Below, one piece after another: positions 8,524-16,088 of a DNA stretch of 23,599 nt (the stretch's first letter is position 1; every line of letters begins with the position of its first letter). The DNA comes from Mycoplasmoidaceae bacterium (GTDB lineage: Bacteria; Bacillota_I; Bacilli_A; Mycoplasmatales; Mycoplasmoidaceae), in assembly GCA_024427105.1 (NCBI GenBank), contig JAKSVR010000011.1, forward strand, positions 1-23,599, given 5' to 3'. A program made the translations under genes and the position numbers. Under the pieces are notes generated by a model, which did no database searches, was not told the origin of the DNA, and saw only the letters and a program-made list of their open reading frames with translations.

Positions 8524-9392
8524 TGAACGATATTATTTCTCATAACCGAAGGACACACCTAAAGTTATTAAAACCAAAATCTAAATTTAACAAGCAATTA
8601 CTCCTTGTTATACCTTTTGTTTTAATGTCTTTACTTTTGTTTGTGATTCCTTTATTAATGGTTATTGTGAAATCGTTCTTGCCAACCGATTCTGGTTCAG
8701 CTAGTCTTAACTGAACCATTATGAATTCCTTCGTATTTGAAAAAATATTCTTATCGATTGGTTTGGCTTTAGCTGCCACGGCAATCTGCACTGTATTGGC
8801 ATATCCTTTTGCTTATATGATGGCATTTAATAAATCAAAAACATTTAAAGCAGTATTAGTTGTTTTAGTAACCGCTCCTATTTGATCAAGTTTCTTAGTT
8901 AAACTAATTGGATTAAAAACATTCTTTGATTTATGCGCTGGTTATAGTAACTCAACATACGGTCATATTTTTACTATTATTGGATTGGTATATATCTACA
9001 TACCATTCATGATATTGCCACTATATAACGTCTTAGACGATATGCCTAAGAATTTAATTTTTGCTAGTCAAGATTTAGGACAAAGTATGGTTAAAACATT
9101 CTTTAAAGTTGTAATTCCATATTCTAAGACAGCTTTCTATGCAGGTTTGACACTTGTTTTCCTACCTGCTGTTACAACTGTTGCAGTTCCGCAGTTCTTG
9201 AATAATGCCTCAAATAACGCAACGATTGGCGACATTATTGTCCAAGAAGGTGAAGAAGGACTTATTAGTGATATTGCTTTGGCAAGAAGTAGTTCATTAT
9301 CATTAGTTGTAAGTATTTTTGTTCTTGTTTTGTATTTAATTATTGCTTTTTTACCAAAATTATTTAGTTTAAAGCATCGGAGGATTAGTTAA
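8523..9392 (+). CDS. potB: Spermidine/putrescine ABC transporter permease PotB
   Basis: PotB is one of the two membrane subunits of the polyamine importer. The 289-residue product has about six hydrophobic segments, the first at about 25-50 after a basic cytosolic start. The EAA-type coupling loop that docks on PotA reads SQDLGQSMVKTFFKVVIP (about 181-198). Length and arrangement fit the family. TGA codons (for example after SASLN and in TAPIWSS) are Trp. It starts in a TAATG overlap with potA and ends in another with potC, so the subunits are likely made in fixed ratio. Confidence 0.94.
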
Positions 9393-10276
9393 TGCGTTTA
9401 GTTGCAAGACCTCCGAAACATATTGGAACAAAAAACAGAATTAAATGATTCTTTAGAAGATTCTACATCTTCTTAATCTTAGCTATAATCTATGTTCCAT
9501 TAATTGTCATTATCTTATTAAGCTTTAATGGTCAAACAGATCGTGGTAATATTATCATGAACTTTGGTGTACCAGATATTATTAATTACATTAAACTATT
9601 CCATGATAATGATTTCTTAAATGCATTATTAAACTCAGTGATTATTTCAGTTATTGTTGTTCCAGTATCAGTGCTAATTGCTGTAATTACATGTTTTGGT
9701 ATTTGAAACGCAAAAAATAAATATGTTAACACAATTGTTGGTACATCGAAAGTATCAGTCGCAATTCCTGAGCCAATTACTGCTATTTCATTGGCTTTGT
9801 TATTTACTTCGACTGTTTTACCTCTTGGTTTAGATTTTGGTATTGTCACCGTTTGCTTAGCACACATTAGTTTCTGTACACCTTATGCAATCATTTCTAT
9901 TTTTCCAAAGATGCAAAAGATGAATAGAAACTTATTATGAGCAAGTTATGACCTTGGATATTCAAGATTTAAAACTTTTTTTAAAGTCGTTATCCCTTAT
10001 TTAGCTCCTGCACTTTTATCAGCTAGTGCAATTGTATTAGCTATGAGCCTTGATGATTTCATCATCACTAGTTTAATTAATGGATCAACACAAACACTTT
10101 CAACTGCAATTTATACAACACGAAAGGGTATAAAAGCATGAGTCGTTACTTTTGGTGCACTTTTAGTATTGGTAACATTTGCTATTGTAATAGTTATTTC
10201 AATTGTGAAAGCTCGCAAGAGTAAGATTCAGGTTGTAAGCGAAAGACAGAGAATATATGAAAAACTTATTAAATAA
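9392..10276 (+). CDS. potC: Spermidine/putrescine ABC transporter permease PotC
   Basis: PotC is the second permease. The 294-residue product has a basic start (KNRIKWFFRRF), a first membrane segment near 25-45, about five more, and the coupling loop SYDLGYSRFKTFFKVVIP similar to that of PotB. The conserved LDDFIITSLI stretch typical of PotC/PotI permeases is present. Several TGA codons are Trp. Its last 20 bases overlap the start of potD in another frame. Confidence 0.94.
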
Positions 10277-11657
10277 AAAATTCTCTATCGCAATTAGTAG
10301 TGCAATTGCTTGCACTACACCTTTGGCTTTTAATTCTTTAACAAGCTGTAGTCAAAATAGTGGTATTCAATTTGCTAACTTTGAAAGTTACATGAACAAT
10401 AAGCTTATGTTGCATCTTGAAAATGAGTATGGTGTTCAGTTTCAATGATATACCGTTACGGAAATGATTGAAACTAAATTCAAAAATACATATGATTTAG
10501 CTATTCCATCAGGTTATGAATTAGTTTCATTACTAAAAAGAAATTGATTGCACAAAATTCAATGAGATAAATTTCAAATTGATGGTGTTACTGATAGTAC
10601 TAGTGCTAAAACACTATTTGCTCAACCAGTAGTTCAAGCAATTGAGGAAATGGATGAAGCATTTAGACTATATTTCAAATCTATTCCTGAATCAGAATGA
10701 CCGAAAGACCCATCTTTTAACCCTGATACATTCACTGTTTTAGATTATGGCGTTCCATATTTTGCCCAAGCATTTACTTTTGTTTATAAAGGAACACCAA
10801 TTGATTATTACAGTGCCATCACAAAACAAAAATTGCCTTCAGGCAGCAGCCCAACCTGAGCTGATATTTTCTACACAATTAGTCCACAAAATCAAAATCG
10901 TGATTCACGATTTGATAACCGAATAGGTATGCTAGATGATGCAAAGTCATTGTATGACATTGCTAGAATTATTGAAACAATTGAAGCTAATCCTGAACAT
11001 CCTGAATTAGCAACTAACCAAATGCCAGAAAATTCATCAATTGATAGTTTAAAAGAAACATTTAAATCATTAACGTCTAAAGCACAAAGCAATTGATACA
11101 CATTAAATACAGACTCTGGAATTATTTCTCGAAACTTAGCTGATCATTCTGAACATGGCTATGTTGCAGCTTTATCATGATCTGGTGATGCATTGTATGC
11201 ATCACAAGGTGCAGGAGAATATGAACCATATACTGGCGAGCAAATGCATGTTACTAAACCTTCTGGTGTTTCACTTGATGAAATAGAATTTGTAGTAATG
11301 AATAAAAAAGATGAAAATTGAACTGAACGACTAGATCAAATGTATAAGGTCGTTTATGATACTTGTTTAGATGGATGCAAAGCCAACGATATTGATGAAC
11401 GTGTGGATGATCGTTATAAATATTGAGCAATGGAAAATTGAGACACAGTAAACTATACTCCTATTCTTAAAACAATCTATGAATATGTTGTTAATGTCAA
11501 TAGTGACTATTGACAAGATTATGATTTAGAAACAAGGAAATTATTTATTTCTATCCTTGAAATGAGTCAAGCTAAATCATTATTTGGACGTACTCTTACA
11601 CCATTACAAAATTCAAACACTCATTGAGCTTGACTAGAAACTAGAGGCAAGTTATAA
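10257..11657 (+). CDS. potD: Polyamine-binding lipoprotein PotD of the ABC transporter
   Basis: This is the substrate-binding component, expected to be held on the outer membrane face by a lipid anchor. The 466-residue product has a basic start, a hydrophobic core and the lipobox LTSC with C31. The mature protein keeps features of the family: TYDLAIPSGYELVSLLKRNWLHKIQWDKF near 80-106 (split here only by length) and YGVPYFAQAFTFVYKG near 163, matching the region of PotD that lines the ligand cleft. It is longer than the ~350 residues of enterobacterial PotD, as is usual in mollicutes. Many TGA codons are Trp. The identification rests on these motifs plus position after potABC. It overlaps potC by 20 bases and tsaD by one. 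Confidence 0.9.
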
Positions 11658-12607
11658 TGGCTAAACAAAAAGTTATTTTAGCTATTGAAAGCAGTTGTGA
11701 TGATACATCTATATCAATAATGAAAGGCAACAACGTTATTGCTAATGTAACATCAACTTCAATGGCCGAACACCGTAAATATGGTGGAATTGTTCCTGAA
11801 TTAGCAAGTCGTTCTCATTGCAGTGAAATAGATAAAGTATGTGCTGAAGCATTGAAACAAAGCAAAATGTCTTTACCAGACATTGATTACATTGCTTATA
11901 CTGCTGAACCAGGATTAGTTGGTTCATTACATGTTGGGAAGGTATTTGCCAACATGCTTGCTACTTTACTAAATAAACCAATTATTAAAGTTAATCACAT
12001 GATGGGACATGCTTATAGTTATTTTGTTGATCACGACATTAAACAATTAAAATTTCCTATTCTATCATTAGTTGTTTCTGGTGGCCATACGTTTATTTCA
12101 CGTGCATCAAGTCTTAAAAATTTTAAATACTTAAATGAATCAATTGATGATGCTGCTGGTGAAGCACTTGATAAGATTGGAAGATTCTTAGGTTTACCTT
12201 ATCCTGGTGGGATTTCAATAGATAACATCTATTCGTCTAAAGAATTAATTGAACTTGCACCAAATAAACCGGTTGATGCACCATTTACTTTCTCTGGTAT
12301 TAAAACTGCTGCGCTAAACATGATTAATACATATAAGATGAAAAAGAAAAATGTACCAGTTAAAACTATTGCAAGTTCATCTTTAGAATGGATAACAAAT
12401 GATTTAGTAAGAAAATTACAATATTATCTATCTAAATACAAGGATACAAAAATGGTTTTAGTTGGTGGTGGTGTTTCTGCTAATAAACTTTTAAGAAAGA
12501 AATTATCTGAAATTAAAAAGGTAAAGGTTCTTTATCCAACACTAAAATACACAAATGATAATGCAGCCATGATTGCTGCTTATGCTAGATTACTTTGTAA
12601 AAAGTAA
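11657..12607 (+). CDS. tsaD: tRNA threonylcarbamoyladenosine transferase TsaD
   Basis: TsaD (Gcp/Kae1) transfers the threonylcarbamoyl group to A37 of ANN-decoding tRNAs, acting with TsaB. The 316-residue product begins ILAIESSCDDTS, has the metal-binding HMMGH (H114, H118), the nucleotide-binding VSGGHT, DDAAGEALDKIGR, TFSGIKTA, VGGGVSAN and the closing TNDNAAMIAAYA with the third metal ligand Asp. The family length is normal. It starts in a TAATG overlap with potD, with AGAGG upstream, so it is the last gene of the polyamine operon. A link between polyamine uptake and tRNA modification is not established. The coupling may only reflect compaction. Confidence 0.97.
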   Translation: MAKQKVILAIESSCDDTSISIMKGNNVIANVTSTSMAEHRKYGGIVPELASRSHCSEIDKVCAEALKQSKMSLPDIDYIAYTAEPGLVGSLHVGKVFANMLATLLNKPIIKVNHMMGHAYSYFVDHDIKQLKFPILSLVVSGGHTFISRASSLKNFKYLNESIDDAAGEALDKIGRFLGLPYPGGISIDNIYSSKELIELAPNKPVDAPFTFSGIKTAALNMINTYKMKKKNVPVKTIASSSLEWITNDLVRKLQYYLSKYKDTKMVLVGGGVSANKLLRKKLSEIKKVKVLYPTLKYTNDNAAMIAAYARLLCKK

Positions 12608-12623
12608 CTATTCTATATATAAT
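12595..12623 (+). promoter_or_regulatory. Promoter of the metK operon
   Basis: TTGTAA (12595-12600), a 17-base spacer and TATAAT (12618-12623) form one of the few complete -35/-10 pairs seen here. The -35 lies in the end of tsaD. Transcription should begin near 12630, exactly at the 5' strand of the riboswitch P1 helix. Confidence 0.75.
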
Positions 12624-12629
12624 ACAAAG

Positions 12630-12713
12630 TACCATAAAGAGTGTGGGGAGAGACAAGCTCGTTGATCCACCAGCAAAATCCAAAAGGACAGTGCTAAAGC
12701 TTGAACGATGGGA
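12630..12713 (+). ncRNA. SAM-I-like riboswitch aptamer, compact form lacking P4
   Basis: The metK leader matches the SAM-I core step by step. P1 5' strand is ACCAU (12631-12635) and J1/2 is AAAGAG. P2a is GUGG/CCAC (12643-12646 with 12667-12670). A kink-turn has GGA on one side and GUUGAU on the other. P2b is GAG/CUC with loop ACAAG. J2/3 is CAGCAA (12671-12676), P3 is UCC/GGA, J3/4 is GUGCUAA (12691-12697), and the P1 3' strand is AUGG (12708-12711). The loop bases CAAG (12654-12657) pair with CUUG (12700-12703), reproducing the SAM-I pseudoknot (CUGG/CCAG in Bacillus) with different bases. The usual P4 hairpin between the pseudoknot and P1 is absent. The C of SAM-I J2/3 that closes P3 beside the ligand is A here, so the ligand is inferred from context. 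Confidence 0.8.
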
Positions 12714-12738
12714 ATAATAATGACAAAAACTCCCATCG
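12706..12738 (+). promoter_or_regulatory. Antiterminator of the metK riboswitch
   Basis: CGATGGGA (12706-12713), which contains the 3' strand of P1, is exactly complementary over eight bases to TCCCATCG (12731-12738), the 5' arm of the terminator. The two pairings exclude each other. With ligand, P1 forms and the terminator folds. Without it, this hairpin forms and metK is read. This is the standard off-switch logic of SAM-I. Confidence 0.8.
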
Positions 12739-12760
12739 TATGATAGGAGTTTTTCTTTTT
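12725..12760 (+). terminator. Riboswitch-controlled terminator before metK
   Basis: The stem AAAAACTCC/GGAGTTTTT (12725-12733 with 12746-12754) is extended inward, past one C-A mismatch, by ATC/GAT around a GTAT loop. It is followed by TTTTTCTTTTT. It lies 15 bases before the metK ATG and after the aptamer, so it is an attenuator and not the end of tsaD. Confidence 0.88.
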
Positions 12761-12774
12761 GGTAGGGAGATAAT

Positions 12775-13905
12775 ATGCAAAATAAATTATTAATTACATC
12801 TGAATCAGTGGGTCGTGGTCATCCAGACAAGATTTGTGATCAAATTGCTGATGCAGTACTAGATGAATGTTTAAAACAAGATCCTAACGCAAGAGTTGCT
12901 TGTGAGGTATTTGCTCACAACCGATTAATTGTCATTGGTGGACAAATTACAACAACTGCCTATGTGGATGTTGTTCAAGAAGCATGAAAAATTTTAAAAC
13001 CACTTGGTTATTCTGAAACCGATTTTTCAATTATTTCAAATATTAATAAGCAATCAGAAGATATTGCTCATTTAGTTGATAAAACCGATCCTAAGAAATT
13101 AGGCGCTGGTGATCAAGGTATGGTTTTTGGTTATGCTACAAACATGACTAAAGAGTATATGCCGCTATCAATTGTTTTAAGCCATGAGCTATTAAAGCAA
13201 TTAGAAAAATTAATCAAGAATGGTAAATTATCATATTGCAAATATGATATGAAATCTCAAGTTTCAATTGAATATATTGGTCGTAAGCCAAAAGTAGATT
13301 CAATTATTATCTCTGTGCAACATAAAGAAGATGTTGATTTAAGTAAATTAAGAAAAGACATAAAGAAACTCGTTATCATTCCTGTCTTAAAAAGATATCA
13401 TTTAAATACAAATTGTAATTTATATATTAACAAGTATGGAAGATTTGTTATTGGTGGTCCAATTGGCGATACTGGATTAACAGGAAGAAAAATTATTGTT
13501 GATACATATGGATCTATTGCTCACCATGGTGGTGGTGCATTTAGTGGAAAAGATCCAACAAAGATTGATAGAACTGGTGCATATTTTTGCCGATACATTG
13601 CTAAGAACATTGTTGCAGCCGGCTTGGCTGATCGTTGTGAAATTAGATTAAGTTATTGTATTGGCGAACCAAAACCAATGTCTATGTATGTTGATTGTTT
13701 TGGTACAGAAAAGATGGATATAAATAAAATTTATAAAGCTGTTGAAAAAACATTTAATTTTGATTTATATAATATTATTAAGGAACTCAAATTATTAACT
13801 CCAATTTATCACAAAACAAGTGTTTATGGTCACTTTGGTAAAGATGGACTAACTTGAGAAAAACTTGATAAAGTTCAAGCTTTAAGGAGAGCAATAAATG
13901 GCTAA
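12775..13905 (+). CDS. metK: S-adenosylmethionine synthetase
   Basis: MetK makes SAM from methionine and ATP. The 376-residue product has [19 protein letters not shown] at the start (H16, D18, K19 of the active site), [12 protein letters not shown] in the central region, and [20 protein letters not shown] plus the glycine-rich [15 protein letters not shown] loop of the ATP/phosphate site. It is slightly short for the family (about 380-400). TGA is Trp in QEAWKIL and LTWEKL. The ATG is preceded by TAGGGAGA. It is controlled by the leader riboswitch, so its product or a relative would feed back on it. Its last eight bases overlap the DivIVA-domain gene. Confidence 0.97.
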
Positions 13906-14209
13906 CCAAGAAACAATTGAGAAGATTCTAAATAAGAAATTTAAGAAGGCAGTTTTTTCTGGATATGATTCAGCGGATGTTGATTCCTTCTATGACAAAG
14001 TCATAGAATATTTAAAAAATAACGATAAAATGGTAGAATCATATAAAGATGATGCTCTAAAGTTAAAAGAGCAAGTTAAGAACCTTACATCTTTAAATGC
14101 AACATTGAATCAAGAAAAAGTTAAACTTGAACAAACCATAAAAGAATATCAAGAAGAAGGTTATGGAAGTATGTTGCTTAAACAACGTAGTAATAAACAA
14201 GGAGAATAA
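13898..14209 (+). CDS. DivIVA-domain protein
   Basis: The 103-residue product has the DivIVA N-terminal motif: ILNKKFKKAVFSGYDSADVD at residues 10-29, then SFYDKVIEYL. A long predicted coiled coil follows (about 38-88, with heptad-like Leu/Val in KLKEQVKNLTSLNATLNQ). DivIVA-family proteins bind curved membrane or cell-division partners (DivIVA, GpsB, SepIVA). This one has the short GpsB-like size. Its partner in a wall-less cell is unknown. Its ATG overlaps the metK stop by eight bases, with AAGGAGA inside metK as binding site. It is followed two bases later by the next gene. Confidence 0.85.
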   Translation: MANQETIEKILNKKFKKAVFSGYDSADVDSFYDKVIEYLKNNDKMVESYKDDALKLKEQVKNLTSLNATLNQEKVKLEQTIKEYQEEGYGSMLLKQRSNKQGE

Positions 14210-14211
14210 TT

Positions 14212-14904
14212 ATGGCAGAAGAAAACAAACAAGAAAATATAAAAGGTCAATCAACTATTAAAAAAATAAAAGATCCTGATTTTTCTAAAGAAGTAACAAT
14301 TGATAGATTAGTTGCTGATAAGCAAGCTGTTGATTATCATTTCAATAGAATGAAAAAAGAATTTGGTGACAAATTATCTGACCAAGATATCCGTAAACGT
14401 ATTCACAACATGGTAGTAAGAGACAATATTTTTAATGCAGCAATGCATATTATTGTTCCATGCTATGAAATTAAGATTGATGGAAATGATCTTAAAAATG
14501 TTACTGAATCAATGATAAAAGCAGATCCACGTTTAGGTCAAGCACCATTTGAATATGTTAAAACAATGGCAACTAGATTAATGGAAAAAGAAATGCTATT
14601 TGCTGTTCTAGCTAAAGAATGAAACATTGCTGTTGATGACAAAGAAGTGCGTGATTCATTAGACAACTACTATAAAGAAACAAATCATCCAATTCGTGAT
14701 ATTCTTGCCGATCCAAGACGTATGGAAGGTGTACGCAGAACAATTCTTGAACAAAAAATTGCTAACGCTATTTGTTCTAAATTAAAATTCAAAATGGACA
14801 ATGAAGCAATTTTAAGAAACGCTGAAGCAAGTAGAAAAGCAATGGAAGAAGCTCTAGCTAAAGCACAAGCTAACACCAAAGTTACAGATGAAACAAAAAA
14901 ATAG
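14212..14904 (+). CDS. Trigger-factor-related chaperone (putative)
   Basis: The 230-residue product is soluble, helical and highly charged. Its central part (about 40-195) resembles the helical C-terminal domain of trigger factor and the related SurA arm region. It has MATRLMEKEMLFAVLAKEWNI followed by AVDDKEVRDSLDNYYKE (split here only by length), and then RRTILEQKIANAICSKL, the usual order in trigger factor. It has no PPIase domain and no ribosome-binding N-domain, so it would be a truncated relative. One TGA (14620-14622) is Trp. It is preceded by AAGGAGAATAAT, and two bases separate it from the DivIVA-domain gene. A strong hairpin ends the transcript. The assignment is moderate. It could be a mollicute-specific protein with a similar fold. 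Confidence 0.7.
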
Positions 14905-14921
14905 GCTTATGCCTATTTTTT
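14895..14921. terminator. Bidirectional terminator between the metK operon and rubrerythrin
   Basis: The stem AAAAAATAGGC/GCCTATTTTTT, with the loop around TTAT, gives a T-run on both strands. It ends the plus-strand operon. Since the rubrerythrin stop lies at 14920-14922, it also ends that minus-strand gene. Confidence 0.88.
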
Positions 14922-15504
14922 ATTTATTACATTTGCAGGTGCATCCTTCAAGTGAATATGTACAGCTGCATCTAGCTTGTTGATATGCTTGTGGATGTTT
15001 ACAAACCGGACAAACTTTAGGTGCGGTTGTTGAATAAACAATCTTTCCACAGTTATTGCATTTTCAAGCAATTTTTTTAGATTTCTTGAACATTTTACCA
15101 GTAGTAATTAGTTTTAAAAGTGCAAGATATCTTTTTTCATGTTCTTCTTCAACAGATGCTACTCCTGAAAATAATGCAGCAATTTCATCAAAGCCTTCTT
15201 CTTTAGCTTCCTGCGCCATTCTTTTATACATAGTTGTATGTTCAAAGTTTTCGCCATCAGCTGCATCTTTTAAATTAACTTTTGTCGATGAAACAGCACC
15301 TCCATTAATTAATTTGTATCAAAGTTTTGCATGTTCTTTTTCGTTGTTAGCTGTTTCTTCAAAAAAATCAGCAATTTGATTGTATCCATCTTTTCTTGCC
15401 TGACCAGCAAAATATGAATATTTATTTCTTGCCATACTTTCGCCGGCAAAAGCTTCATTAAGATTTTTTAATGTTTTAGTGCCTTTAAGACTTTTTTGTT
15501 TCAT
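14920..15504 (-). CDS. Rubrerythrin
   Basis: Rubrerythrin reduces hydrogen peroxide with a diiron centre and a rubredoxin-type iron, mostly in anaerobes. The 194-residue product has the ferritin-like four-helix part (about 12-138), with iron ligands in AGESMARNKY (E22), EKEHAK (E55, H58), QEAKEEGF and VEEEHEKRY (E119-H122). The rubredoxin-like domain follows, with CNNC (149-152) and CPVC (165-168). A short extra Cys-rich tail, CSCTYSLEGCTCKC, follows and could bind another metal. Two TGA codons are Trp. The ATG has AAGAGG upstream, and the promoter lies in a perfect palindrome shared with trmL. Peroxide or metal control is the obvious inference. Confidence 0.95.
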
Positions 15505-15516
15505 TTTAAATACCTC

Positions 15517-15540
15517 TTAAAAGTATTATAATACTTTTAA
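15517..15540. promoter_or_regulatory. 24-bp perfect palindrome, divergent operator/promoter of rubrerythrin and trmL
   Basis: TTAAAAGTATTA is followed directly by its exact inverse complement, 12 bases per arm with no spacer. It fills most of the 40-base gap between two divergent genes. It contains a TATAAT on each strand (plus 15527-15532, minus 15525-15530). A dimeric repressor bound here would shut both promoters. The inner AT-rich core is similar in style to PerR/Fur-family boxes, but the match is not exact. The regulator is unknown. Confidence 0.75.
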
Positions 15541-15544
15541 CTTT

Positions 15545-16057
15545 ATGAAATTGCATATTGTACTTTTTGAACCAGAAATTCCACAAAATACCGGAAATAT
15601 TGCACGAACTTGCGTTGGTTTTAACGCAATTTTGCATTTAATTAGACCATATGGTTTTGTGCTAAACGATAAACAATTAAAACGATCTGGTTGTGATTAT
15701 TGAAAATATCTCAAAATTGTTGAACACGATTGCTATGAGGATTTTATAAAAACTCTTAAACCAAATGATCAAATTTATTACATAACAAGATATGGAAAAC
15801 ACCTTTTATCTGAGATTAAAAAACCCAAAAAATTAGGTGATATTTATTTGATGTTTGGCAAAGAATCGACAGGCATTACCAAAGATATTTTAGTTGCCAA
15901 TAAATCTCATACGATTAGAATTCCAAGTTCAAAGAATGTTCGTAGTTTAAATTTAAGCAATTGTGTAGCCATCTGTTCATATGAGGTTGCACAAATGTTT
16001 AATTTTTCTAATTTAGAAAAATTAGAACCACATAAGTTAGATTATTTAGATAAATAA
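15545..16057 (+). CDS. trmL: tRNA (cytidine(34)-2'-O)-methyltransferase TrmL
   Basis: TrmL is a SPOUT methyltransferase that 2'-O-methylates the wobble base of tRNA-Leu isoacceptors using SAM. The 170-residue product has the three family motifs: [14 protein letters not shown] (10-23, with N15 and R21), MFGKESTGI (about 102-110), and [19 protein letters not shown] (about 125-143), which forms the knotted SAM site. The length is typical. One TGA is Trp. There is no Shine-Dalgarno sequence. The -10 box ends 12 bases before the ATG, so the leader is only a few bases. It is divergent from rubrerythrin and shares its palindrome. Confidence 0.93.
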
Positions 16058-16065
16058 TATAATTG

Positions 16066-16071
16066 TATAAT
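16066..16071 (+). promoter_or_regulatory. -10 box of ktrB
   Basis: TATAAT lies in the 31-base gap after trmL, 17 bases before the ktrB ATG. The leader would be about ten bases and has no obvious Shine-Dalgarno sequence. No -35 box is evident. Confidence 0.5.
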
Positions 16072-16088
16072 ATTAAAGTATTTCAACT

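Noticed and set aside
12605..12774. Reading the metK leader as a T-box or an SMK (SAM-III) element.
   Set aside because: There is no T-box core and no SMK-type pairing of the Shine-Dalgarno sequence. The SAM-I-type kink-turn, pseudoknot and terminator exchange explain the sequence better.
15056..15379. Plus-strand 107-codon frame inside rubrerythrin.
   Set aside because: It is antisense to a well-conserved gene and has no initiation signal.
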